A stretch of 6,295 nt of DNA from Bacteroidales bacterium (lineage in GTDB: Bacteria; Bacteroidota; Bacteroidia; Bacteroidales; JAOZMU01): assembly GCA_029934165.1 (NCBI GenBank), contig JAOZMU010000044.1:6175-12469 (forward strand), written 5' to 3'. This document shows, in pieces, positions 1 to 6,295 of this stretch. The position numbers and the translations under genes are program-made. Positions within the stretch are counted from its first letter, which is position 1. Each line of letters begins with the position of its first letter. The notes under the pieces are model-generated. The model had not been told where the DNA came from and ran no database searches. It saw only the letters and a list, made by a program, of their open reading frames with translations.

Positions 1-55
1 AGCTTCGGCAACAGGCTTGACTTCTGTAACTTCTGGAAATATTGTTGTTAGCGAC
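1..55 (+). repeat. Truncated copy of the Ig-like B module end
   Basis: Bases 1-55 are identical to 2536-2590 and diverge at the next base (G at 56, T at 2591). The left end is cut by the window edge, so the full repeat is longer than can be seen. It encodes residues 1-18, ending GNIVVSD, in the same frame as the downstream copy. In this copy the module leads into the lamin-tail domain; in the downstream copy it leads into the beta-rich segment before the OB-fold-like domain. Confidence 0.95.
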
Positions 56-3000
56 GCACCAAGTATTGTAATAACCGAATTTGCGGGTTACGGACAAGAT
101 GGTGATGCTGATGATGAGTATATTGAACTTACAAACACAGGCAGTTCTTCTGTTGATTTGACCAACTGGACTTTGGAGTATTATGATGATGGTGGTTTGG
201 AAGCAACCGTAAATTTAATAGGTAGTGTTGCTGCTGGCGAGGATTATATGATTGCCGCAAGAAGCACACACACAGGCGCAATTTCTCCTGATGTTGAGGC
301 AAGTGGTATGTTTATGAACTCTACTGGTTATGTTATTCTTAAAGATGGTAGCTCTGCTATTATTGACCAAGCAGGCTCATCTACGGATAAATTCTCTGAT
401 GGCAAAAACTATGAATTTACAGACTGTGGCGCAGATAATTTAGCTGTTTCATCGTGGACTGACTTAGGAACAGGCAACGGAACACCAAATGCTGTAAATT
501 GTGCTAACTCAAACGATGCAACTTCTACTGTTGCTGACGGTGGCGGAACAGAACCTACAACTATTTCTTCTTTGGTTGATGCTGATGGTGAGGAAATTGC
601 AGTCTTTGACTTTACGTTTACCGATGCTGCAAGTGGCGACACAAAAGCTACAATCTTAGACCAAATTCAAATTACACAAGGTAGCGCAAACGCTGTCGCA
701 GATTGGACAAACGCTATCGCAGGAGCATATCTTAGCGGAACAGATTTAGGTTCAGCACTTTCGGGAACAATAAATGCAACCGATATTACTTTTGCTTCCG
801 ATGATATGATTTCTATTGCCGATGGCACAAACGAAACTTATACTCTTAAAATTTACTTAAAAACAGATTTATCTGCAATTTCGGATAATGATGTTTTAGA
901 GTTTAAATTAGAATTTAATGATATAACAGCCGATAATGCAGGCTCTTCGTTTGTTTCGGGTGCGCCGGAAAGTGGCGATGCGAATGTAAAAGTTGATATT
1001 GAAGCAACAAAACTACTTTTTGTTCAGCAACCATCTGCAACCGTTGTTGATATTGCAATGTCGCCAAACCCAACCGTAAAAGCTTGCGATGCAAACGGAA
1101 ACATAGATACAGATTACAGCACAGCCGTTTCTGTTTCGTCGGACGGAACAATGAATCCTACTTCTGTTTCTGGTTCGTGGACAAATGGCGTTGCAACTTT
1201 TGCAAGTCTTACGCACACTGTAATTGAAAGCGGAAGAACACTAACAGCAGCTTCAACCGGAATTACTTCGGCTGTAAGTAGTACGTTTGATATTACATTA
1301 GTTACTTATTGTGCTATTGGTTTTCCAAGTCCTGCTGGAGCAGATGATGATGCAATAACAAATGTAACATTTAATGGTGATGGTAATAGTTCAGGGGATT
1401 CAAACAATCCGGGAACTGGATATGAAGATTATACAGGAACAGTTTTAACAAACGTGGCACAAGGGTTAAGTTATGATATTTATGTAACTGTTAATACAAA
1501 TGGGGATTTTTTATACAATGTTTGGGCTTGGTTTGACTGGAATCAAGATGGCGATTTTGATGACGCAGGTGAAGCGTATGACATGGGAGCTGCCGTATTT
1601 GGAACGGCGATAACCAAAACAGTCTCCGTAACAGTTCCAGCAGGCGCAACCCTTGGAAACACAAGACTTCGAGTTGTATTTATGAATGCTGAATATGATA
1701 CTGAAGACCCTATTCCATGTAATCCTCAAGATGTTCCAGATTCGGACTACGGTGAAGCGGAAGACTACACAATAAACGTAATTGAGCCAAACGATGCAAC
1801 TTCAACAGTTACAGCTTCGGCAACATTGACAGAACCTACAACTATTTCTTCTTTGGTTGATGCTGATGGTGAGGAAATTGCAGTCTTTGACTTTACGTTT
1901 ACCGATGCTGCAAGTGGCGACACAAAAGCTACAATCTTAGACCAAATTCAAATTACACAAGGTAGCGCAAACGCTGTCGCAGATTGGACAAACGCTATCG
2001 CAGGAGCATATCTTAGCGGAACAGATTTAGGTTCAGCACTTTCGGGAACAATAAATGCAACCGATATTACTTTTGCTTCCGATGATATGATTTCTATTGC
2101 CGATGGCACAAACGAAACTTATACTCTTAAAATTTACTTAAAAACAGATTTATCTGCAATTTCGGATAATGATGTTTTAGAGTTTAAATTAGAATTTAAT
2201 GATATAACAGCCGATAATGCAGGCTCTTCGTTTGTTTCGGGTGCGCCGGAAAGTGGCGATGCGAATGTAAAAGTTGATATTGAAGCAACAAAACTACTTT
2301 TCACAACCAACAAACCACCAGCAATTGCTTCGACAAGTGCGGATTTTGATGTAGAAGTAAAAGCAACAGATGCAAACGGAAATGTTGATGCAGATGCGAT
2401 AAATTCCGTAACATTGGCAAAAGCAAGCGGAAGCGGAACTTTATCTTCGGCAACAGGATTAACCAAAAACCTTGCAAGCGGAGTTTATGCTTGGACAGAT
2501 GCACAACTTGATGCCGCTGATACTTACACAATTACAGCTTCGGCAACAGGCTTGACTTCTGTAACTTCTGGAAATATTGTTGTTAGCGACTGCATACCGG
2601 CTAATGACGGCGAAGGAACAGCAATAATTGGCAACGGAGCAACAAACGAGCTACTCGATACTGACGTTTGGCAACGAAACCAAACAAGTCAAGTTTTCAA
2701 AGCTACCGTTACAGGTGTTGCAAATTGCTTAGAGTCTGTTTCTGTTGATTTATCTATAGCATTTACAGGCTTAGACGTAAACAACGTAACCCTTTCTGGT
2801 GCAGCTGCAAGCGAAGCTACAAAATCTGTTGCTGGGCAAGTTTTGACTATTGATAATTTATATTTGACAGATGTAAGCACTCTTTCTGTTGAAATTACAG
2901 ACCTTTCAACAATTGATATTTCAGTTGGAGCGGACATTGGACAAAAAACAATAACCGTAGAAACAGCAAACAACGGAGGAACACTCACAGCAATTGCAAG

Positions 3001-6000
3001 TTCGCCAACGGCTTATATTACTGTGCCGTTTGAAAACGCAAAAGCTCTTACAGGAGATGTTCTCGACAACAACGGAGAAATAGTTGCTCTCGAAGGAATT
3101 TCGACAATTGCTTCGGGTAAATTGAGATTGTCAACAAGTTCTTATGATCAATTTTTTATACAACAAGGCGATGGTGCTGGAGCAAAAGGTATTTGTATCC
3201 GTAAAAGTAGTGCATTCTCGCCAGTTCGTGCAATTGCAAAAACATACATTGTAAAAGGAGAATTAGATTTGATTTTTGGCTCTACAACAGGACAAACTGA
3301 TGCTTATGCTTGTATGACCGCTATAAACACACCTTCTCTAATCGCAGACCTTGGTGCAGCAACTTTACCAACTCCATATATTATTAAAATTGATGATGGT
3401 GCATCAAGCGGTATCTATACAATGACTGATGCCGATTTTGAAGAATATGACGGACTACTTATGCGTATTCAAAGCATAAGAAAAGAAAGTGGAGATTCTT
3501 GGCCTTCTGACGATGGTTCTTTAGATATTTATGACAATAATGTCAGTAATACTATTCGTTGTTATATTTTCTCTTTAACCGATATTGGAGGAACAACCGA
3601 ACCAGATTGGGCTTCTGGCGATGTCGATATGGTAACTCTTGTTTATAACTACAATACAGGAGGGACTGGAGTTGATGACCGCCAAATTACTCCTGTTTAT
3701 TATGATAATTTCTTCGAGGCTATTGTTTGGGACAACACAACTGGCAATGGCTTATGGTCTGAAGCACAGAACTGGAGTCCAAACATTCTTCCGCAGGAAG
3801 TTGATGATGTTGTTCTACAAAACACAACAGCGCAACCAAACAGCTACGATGTTACCTTTGATGTTGCTTCTACAAGTGTTAATAGTTTAACAATCACACC
3901 AGATGCAGACAAAGTTATCACATTTACAATTTCAAACACAGCAATTCCTGCAATTACGCTTCAAGCCGATGCCGCACTGACAATTAATGATGGAGGTGTA
4001 TTCGTAAATGCTTCGGGCGCAGCCTCTGGCAACGTGATTGCTCTTACCGGAACAACTCCAGTAGTTTTGATAAACAACGGCGGACATTATATTCACAGAA
4101 CAGCATCTAACTATACTAATTTATTAGATGTTCTTTCTTCTGTCGCAGGTACAGAAACAGGAATTTTTGAGTTTGATGCACCAACAGCAGGAAGTTATAC
4201 CATTGATTTATCTGGACGCACTTTCGGAGCATTGGTTCTGAACGGAGCAAACGGAACTCCAACATACGATTTGAGTGGTTCTTCTGATTTAACAATTCGT
4301 GATGCTTTCACAGTCGGAACAAACGCTTCTGTAAACGAAGGAACATACAGCGGAAACTTGCTCGTTGCGGGCAATTTCATAAATAATGCCACCGCTTGGA
4401 CTTTCAACACGGGACAAACGCTGACTTTCAACGGAACGGTATTGCAAACAGTTTCAGGTACTTACGCCGATAACTTCGATAAAAACGTAGTTGTTGCAAA
4501 TACGGCGGGAGTTGCTATCGACAATTTGTTTATTGTAAACAATGGCGGAACTGCGCCAAACTTTACGATTAACGCAAGTTGCCACGTTTCTGTAAATCCA
4601 AATGCAGGTTTAACAGTTGGCGGAACATTTACAAACAACGGTTCAATTCGTCTCGAATCTCCTGAAAATTCTGGAGCAAGCGGTTCTTTGATAACAAAAG
4701 AAAGTGGTGCAACCATTGCAGGTACGGCAGTCGTTGAGCGATTTATCCCGTTTAATGAATTTCATTATGTTTCGTCGCCAATAAGCAACGCAACAGATGC
4801 ACTTTTCACTGACGGAGCAAATGCTTTTAACTCTAACTTTTTCTCTTATGATGAGACTTTTGATGCAGACCCAGACCCAACGGCAGCAAGCTACGAACAA
4901 TGGAGTTTATTTGCTAACGCATGGCAACACGCACATAACGGCGATGGAGGTGCAGATGTGCCATTGACAGTCGGAAAAGGCTATGCAACCTTTGACAACG
5001 GCTACAAAACAGTCGAATTTTCGGGGACGATAAACAACGATGATTTTAATATTCCTGTTACGCGGACTGAAAACGAAGGCGCATTTAAAAACTATTTCGA
5101 TGGTTGGAACATGATTGGTAATCCATACCCATCGGCTCTCGACTGGACACACGCATCTTGGGATAAAACAAACATCGAAAACACTGTTTATTTTTATGAG
5201 CAAAGCTATCCGGGTGGTTATGACTACTATTGGTACTACAATCACACAGGAGGCACGCAAGGCGATTTATCTGGAATAACACTAAATTCTGCAACCACAA
5301 CGCCAAATATAATTCCGGCTTCGCAAGGATTTATGGTAAAAGCAAAAGCAAGTGGCGATGTTACCATTCCGAATGCAGCACGTGTACACAGCGAACAAAT
5401 TTTCTGGAAAAATCAAACATTGAAATCGCCAGAAAATATGCTTAAACTACGTGTTTCGGCAAACGGCTTTACCGATGAAATGGCAGTTCGTTTTGCCGAA
5501 GGTGCAACAACAGAACACGATGCAGATTTTGACGCATACAAAATGTATTCTGGCAATATGAGCATACCCCAGATTTATTCTATTACCGAAAATAGCATTA
5601 CTCACGCTATAAATACTCTACCGCTTAATAACAATGACAAAATCATTCCTTTAGGAGTGCGCATTGGCAATGCAACAAGCGCAACCATCGAAGCAGTGGA
5701 ACTAACGGTTGAAGGCATAAAGCCAGTTTGGTTAGAAGATTTACAATTAAATCAACTGATTGACCTACGCACAACGCCAAGCTACACATTCAGCTTTGCA
5801 GGTGGCGACGTTCAAAACCGTTTTCGTTTGCACTTTAATAAATTAACAACAGGACTACAAACCGCAGATTTAGAGAATAATGTAAACATTTATTCTTCTG
5901 GCAGCGACATCTATGTTGACCTTGGCGATGAGATAAAAAACCAAGCAACAATAATTATTTATAACGCTATTGGGCAAGTTATTACAATTCGCAAAACAAG

Positions 6001-6106
6001 CGATACCTTCAATAAACTTACACCAAACGTTCACTCAGGCATATACATCGTGAAAACAATTCAAGGCGAAAAAGTAAGCACTAAACAGGTGTTTGTGAAT
6101 AGATAA
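2..6106 (+). CDS. Giant multidomain T9SS-secreted surface protein, 5'-truncated
   Basis: One uninterrupted frame of 2034 residues runs from the left edge to TAA at 6104-6106. The frame is already open at base 2, and its first 18 residues repeat residues 846-863, so the TTG at 17 is not a start; the true start and signal peptide lie upstream. Domains by similarity: Ig-like tail (1-18), lamin-tail (19-170), repeat cassette R1 (171-340), Ig-like A (337-433), GEVED (434-596), R2 (597-767), Ig-like B (764-863), beta-rich segment (864-1014), OB-fold-like (1015-1238), beta-strand-rich stalk (1240-1576), WN-IGNPYPS/QGF region (1577-1958) and type A sorting tail (1959-2034). T9SS tails direct export across the outer membrane and usually attachment to the surface. 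I see no protease, nuclease or glycosidase motifs, so adhesion or a structural role is inferred. It is rich in Asp, Thr, Ser and Asn and low in Cys. A terminator 23 bases after the stop suggests it ends its transcription unit. Confidence 0.96.
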   Translation, partial: ASATGLTSVTSGNIVVSDAPSIVITEFAGYGQDGDADDEYIELTNTGSSSVDLTNWTLEYYDDGGLEATVNLIGSVAAGEDYMIAARSTHTGAISPDVEASGMFMNSTGYVILKDGSSAIIDQAGSSTDKFSDGKNYEFTDCGADNLAVSSWTDLGTGNGTPNAVNCANSNDATSTVADGGGTEPTTISSLVDADGEEIAVFDFTFTDAASGDTKATILDQIQITQGSANAVADWTNAIAGAYLSGTDLGSALSGTINATDITFASDDMISIADGTNETYTLKIYLKTDLSAISDNDVLEFKLEFNDITADNAGSSFVSGAPESGDANVKVDIEATKLLFVQQPSATVVDIAMSPNPTVKACDANGNIDTDYSTAVSVSSDGTMNPTSVSGSWTNGVATFASLTHTVIESGRTLTAASTGITSAVSSTFDITLVTYCAIGFPSPAGADDDAITNVTFNGDGNSSGDSNNPGTGYEDYTGTVLTNVAQGLSYDIYVTVNTNGDFLYNVWAWFDWNQDGDFDDAGEAYDMGAAVFGTAITKTVSVTVPAGATLGNTRLRVVFMNAEYDTEDPIPCNPQDVPDSDYGEAEDYTINVIEPNDATSTVTASATLTEPTTISSLVDADGEEIAVFDFTFTDAASGDTKATILDQIQITQGSANAVADWTNAIAGAYLSGTDLGSALSGTINATDITFASDDMISIADGTNETYTLKIYLKTDLSAISDNDVLEFKLEFNDITADNAGSSFVSGAPESGDANVKVDIEATKLLFTTNKPPAIASTSADFDVEVKATDANGNVDADAINSVTLAKASGSGTLSSATGLTKNLASGVYAWTDAQLDAADTYTITASATGLTSVTSGNIVVSDCIPANDGEGTAIIGNGATNELLDTDVWQRNQTSQVFKATVTGVANCLESVSVDLSIAFTGLDVNNVTLSGAAASEATKSVAGQVLTIDNLYLTDVSTLSVEITDLSTIDISVGADIGQKTITVETANNGGTLTAIASSPTAYITVPFENAKALTGDVLDNNGEIVALEGISTIASGKLRLSTSSYDQFFIQQGDGAGAKGICIRKSSAFSPVRAIAKTYIVKGELDLIFGSTTGQTDAYACMTAINTPSLIADLGAATLPTPYIIKIDDGASSGIYTMTDADFEEYDGLLMRIQSIRKESGDSWPSDDGSLDIYDNNVSNTIRCYIFSLTDIGGTTEPDWASGDVDMVTLVYNYNTGGTGVDDRQITPVYYDNFFEAIVWDNTTGNGLWSEAQNWSPNILPQEVDDVVLQNTTAQPNSYDVTFDVASTSVNSLTITPDADKVITFTISNTAIPAITLQADAALTINDGGVFVNASGAASGNVIALTGTTPVVLINNGGHYIHRTASNYTNLLDVLSSVAGTETGIFEFDAPTAGSYTIDLSGRTFGALVLNGANGTPTYDLSGSSDLTIRDAFTVGTNASVNEGTYSGNLLVAGNFINNATAWTFNTGQTLTFNGTVLQTVSGTYADNFDKNVVVANTAGVAIDNLFIVNNGGTAPNFTINASCHVSVNPNAGLTVGGTFTNNGSIRLESPENSGASGSLITKESGATIAGTAVVERFIPFNEFHYVSSPISNATDALFTDGANAFNSNFFSYDETFDADPDPTAASYEQWSLFANAWQHAHNGDGGADVPLTVGKGYATFDNGYKTVEFSGTINNDDFNIPVTRTENEGAFKNYFDGWNMIGNPYPSALDWTHASWDKTNIENTVYFYEQSYPGGYDYYWYYNHTGGTQGDLSGITLNSATTTPNIIPASQGFMVKAKASGDVTIPNAARVHSEQIFWKNQTLKSPENMLKLRVSANGFTDEMAVRFAEGATTEHDADFDAYKMYSGNMSIPQIYSITENSITHAINTLPLNNNDKIIPLGVRIGNATSATIEAVELTVEGIKPVWLEDLQLNQLIDLRTTPSYTFSFAGGDVQNRFRLHFNKLTTGLQTADLENNVNIYSSGSDIYVDLGDEIKNQATIIIYNAIGQVITIRKTSDTFNKLTPNVHSGIYIVKTIQGEKVSTKQVFVNR
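56..511 (+). other. Lamin-tail-like domain (LTD) coding region
   Basis: Residues 19-170. The pattern fits the lamin-tail family (PF00932): IVITEF at 22-27, DEYIELTN at 38-45, then VDLTNW with W56, a GEDY strand and a VILKDG-like strand before an Asp/Gly loop. LTDs are Ig-fold domains common in secreted bacterial proteins, often beside extracellular nucleases or as adhesive modules. The end of the region has two Cys residues (FTDCG and VNCAN) about 25-30 residues apart that could form a disulfide; this is inference. The C-terminal boundary is set by the start of the repeat cassette (NDATSTV) and is approximate. Confidence 0.8.
548..1020 (+). repeat. Repeat cassette R1 (exact 473-bp direct repeat, copy 1)
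   Basis: Base-by-base comparison finds no difference from 1829-2301. Identity starts at 548/1829 (547 is A, 1828 is G) and ends at 1020/2301 (1021 is T, 2302 is C, both in a Phe codon). It encodes residues 183-340 of an acidic beta-rich module containing SLVDADGEE, FDFTFTD and SDNDVLEF. A less conserved lead-in, NDATSTV, starts at 512 and shares 16 bases (510-525 = 1788-1803) with copy 2; the linker between differs by one codon. I recall similar modules in other Bacteroidota surface proteins but cannot assign a family name. Confidence 0.98.
1010..1300 (+). other. Ig-like module A coding region
   Basis: Residues ~337-433. It starts with the KLLF strand shared with module B, then PNPTVKACDANGN, an alternating hydrophobic pattern, and the end TAASTGITSAVSSTFDI. 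This layout (Q-P strand, V-K-x-x-DANGN turn, T-S-T-x-ITS end) is typical of bacterial Ig-like modules that follow one another in adhesins. Module B (764-863) is a diverged relative with the same DANGN turn. Where B and most relatives have Thr, A has Cys (KACDANGN). The exact fold family is not assigned. Confidence 0.65.
1301..1789 (+). other. GEVED domain coding region
   Basis: Residues 434-596. The signature of GEVED domains is clear: W-x-DWNQDGDFDDAGE at about 510-524 and the closing YGEAEDYTI at 583-591. GEVED domains are beta-sandwich modules of secreted proteins, frequent in Bacteroidota and marine bacteria and often next to peptidases or in T9SS cargo. The stretch D512-x-N514-x-D516-G-D518-x-D520 matches a calcium-loop pattern; metal binding is inference. 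Cys437 and a Cys in DPIPCNP could pair. The domain sits between repeat cassettes R1 and R2 as a replaceable insert. Confidence 0.88.
1829..2301 (+). repeat. Repeat cassette R2 (exact 473-bp direct repeat, copy 2)
   Basis: Identical over its full length to 548-1020, at an offset of 1281 bp (427 codons), so the frame is kept. It encodes residues 610-767. The lead-in from 1790 (NDATSTV, then TASATL) differs from that of copy 1 (NDATSTV, then ADGGG) and is one codon longer. Copy 2 runs into Ig-like module B, whereas copy 1 runs into module A; the switch occurs immediately after the KLLF codons. Confidence 0.98.
2291..2590 (+). other. Ig-like module B coding region
   Basis: Residues ~764-863: KLLF, a P-P-A segment, VEVKATDANGN, a G-S-G-T-L strand, GVYAWTDA, DTYTITASATGLTSV and the end NIVVSD. 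It is homologous to module A but clearly diverged. Its last 55 bases are exactly those that open the window, so the same module occurs at least twice in the gene. The repeat extends left at least to 2536; how much further cannot be seen. Confidence 0.7.
2536..2590 (+). repeat. Downstream copy of the 55-bp repeat at the window edge
   Basis: Identical to bases 1-55 at an offset of 2535 bp (845 codons), in the same frame. It forms the end of Ig-like module B. Identity stops exactly after the Asp codon GAC at 2588-2590, where this copy continues with Cys (TGC) and the upstream copy with Ala (GCA). Confidence 0.95.
2591..3043 (+). other. Beta-rich segment before the OB-fold-like domain
   Basis: Residues 864-1014. 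It begins with CIPANDGEG and a G-T-A-I-I-G-N-G turn, then shows alternating hydrophobic strands (VFKATVTGV, SVSVDLSI, VLTIDNLYL, TLSVEITDL) and ends in YITVPFENAKA. Two Cys, in SDCIP and VANCLES, may pair. The strand pattern suggests a beta-sandwich, perhaps an accessory module that packs on the following OB-fold-like domain. I do not recognise a named family. Confidence 0.5.
3044..3715 (+). other. OB-fold-like domain of the extracellular-nuclease type
   Basis: Residues 1015-1238. The order of motifs resembles the OB-fold domain preceding the catalytic part of secreted bacterial nucleases and found in many Bacteroidota surface proteins: VALEG strand, FFIQQGDGAGAKGICI at 1051-1066 (like FYIQD-x-GGI), YIVKGELDLIFG-x-TTGQT, a Pro-containing linker, and EEYDGLLMRI at 1147-1156 (like YEGMLVRI). 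Such domains are thought to bind nucleic acid or serve as structural modules. No endonuclease/exonuclease/phosphatase domain follows, so enzyme activity is not supported. The assignment rests on remembered motif patterns. Confidence 0.65.
3719..4729 (+). other. Beta-strand-rich stalk region
   Basis: Residues 1240-1576. It opens with W-D-N-T-T-G-N-G-x-WS-EA-QNW-SPN (W1243, W1252, W1258), a common start of passenger regions in Bacteroidota surface proteins, followed by LPQEVDDVVL. The rest is a run of short strands with Asn/Gly/Thr turns: LTINDGG, LLVAGNFINN, LTFNGT, LTVGGTFTNNG. This is the composition of beta-solenoid or adhesin stalks and contains no catalytic motif I can recognise. The repeats are degenerate at both protein and DNA level, unlike R1/R2. 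Confidence 0.6.
4730..5875 (+). other. Conserved pre-tail region (WN-IGNPYPS / QGF type)
   Basis: Residues 1577-1958. It begins VVERFIP followed by HYVSSPI, and contains WNMIGNPYPSALDW from W1702 and IIPASQGFMVKA around Q1775-F1777, then a segment ending with FRLHFNK. I recall this set of motifs directly before T9SS tails in many long Bacteroidota proteins, where it marks the final folded part of the cargo. There is an aromatic patch (YDYYWYY) between the two motifs. Function is not known to me. Confidence 0.6.
5876..6103 (+). other. T9SS type A C-terminal sorting domain
   Basis: Residues 1959-2034, the last 76 of the protein. It matches the Por secretion tail family (TIGR04183/PF18962): an N-x-V-x-I-Y strand at the start, then an I-I-I-Y-N-A-I-G-Q-V motif (G1991, Q1992) in the place of the usual 'v-y-n-x-x-G-q-x-v', an L-x-x-x-x-SGIYIVK strand (G2013-V2017), and the ending STKQVFVNR. 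The tail is recognised by the T9SS translocon and usually removed on attachment to the outer membrane. Length and terminal K-x-x-V-x-R pattern are normal. Confidence 0.93.
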
Positions 6107-6129
6107 GCAGTCTTGATTTTGTATTTTTT

Positions 6130-6164
6130 AACCTCTCAAAAGTTTAACTTTTGGGAGGTTTTTT
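6130..6164 (+). terminator. Rho-independent terminator
   Basis: A 13-bp stem pairs 6130-6142 with 6148-6160 with a single G-U wobble, around a 5-base loop TTTAA. The 3' arm ends in TT and continues into four more T (6161-6164), giving a run of six T. It starts 23 bases after the stop codon, the expected place for termination of the long gene. The other strand lacks a T run after the stem, so it should act mainly on the plus strand. Confidence 0.9.
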
Positions 6165-6295
6165 ACATCAATTTACTCAGTATTTTCATAATTTAATTTT
6201 GCAATTAATATTTATTACTATTTTTGTAATAAAAATTATTCTATTTAGTGCCTCTAAGAAAACCACTTTTTGTACTTATTACCAGTACTTTACGT

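Noticed and set aside
1..5. Window begins AGCTT, as after cutting at a HindIII site
   Set aside because: The identical downstream copy has C, not A, before AGCTT (2535), so a HindIII site is not implied; probably coincidence.
17..19. TTG as the start codon of the long gene
   Set aside because: The frame is open to the left edge, the codons before it match the downstream repeat copy in frame, there is no ribosome site or signal peptide, and the TTG is a Leu codon in the paralogous module.
548..2301. Repeats as insertion sequences or a CRISPR array
   Set aside because: The repeats are coding and in frame, with no terminal inverted repeats, transposase, or regular short spacers.
3639..3890. 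Plus-strand 83-codon open frame in another frame
   Set aside because: It lies wholly inside the long gene, whose domain matches run through it, and its protein has no recognisable domain or ribosome site.
4907..5260. Minus-strand 117-codon open frame, and other minus-strand frames of 67-110 codons
   Set aside because: All are antisense to well-supported domains of the long gene, have low-complexity or odd composition, and show no start signals.
6241..6295. 3' end of a minus-strand gene (17 open codons ending at a stop complementary to 6241-6243)
   Set aside because: Too short to tell from chance in AT-rich sequence, and the peptide matches nothing I recognise.

Overview
The window is almost entirely one very long plus-strand gene, open from the left edge (reading frame starting at base 2) to a TAA at 6104-6106, followed by a strong intrinsic terminator and about 130 bases of AT-rich sequence with no supported gene. 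The 5' end of the gene, its signal peptide and its promoter lie outside the window. The last ~75 residues look like a type IX secretion system (T9SS) type A sorting tail. With the AT-rich base composition and the GEVED and lamin-tail domains, this points to a Bacteroidota organism. Genus cannot be judged from the sequence.

The visible 2034 residues form a mosaic surface or secreted protein. In order: (1) the end of an Ig-like module, residues 1-18; (2) a lamin-tail-like domain, ~19-170; (3) repeat cassette R1, 171-340; (4) Ig-like module A, ~337-433; (5) a GEVED domain, 434-596; (6) repeat cassette R2, 597-767; (7) Ig-like module B, ~764-863; (8) a beta-rich segment, ~864-1014; (9) an OB-fold-like domain of the kind seen in extracellular nucleases, ~1015-1238; (10) a long beta-strand-rich region, ~1240-1576; (11) a C-terminal region with WNMIGNPYPS and QGFMVKA motifs, ~1577-1958; (12) the T9SS tail, 1959-2034. 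No catalytic domain is recognisable, so an adhesive or structural role is most likely, but this is inference.

The most interesting signal is at DNA level. R1 and R2 share 473 bp without a single difference (548-1020 = 1829-2301), exactly 1281 bp (427 codons) apart. The first 55 bases of the window are identical to 2536-2590, 2535 bp (845 codons) away. The window therefore opens inside another copy of Ig-like module B, so the gene probably holds at least one more repeat cassette upstream. The exact, in-frame repeats suggest recent duplication or gene conversion, and they could allow in-frame loss or gain of whole domains.
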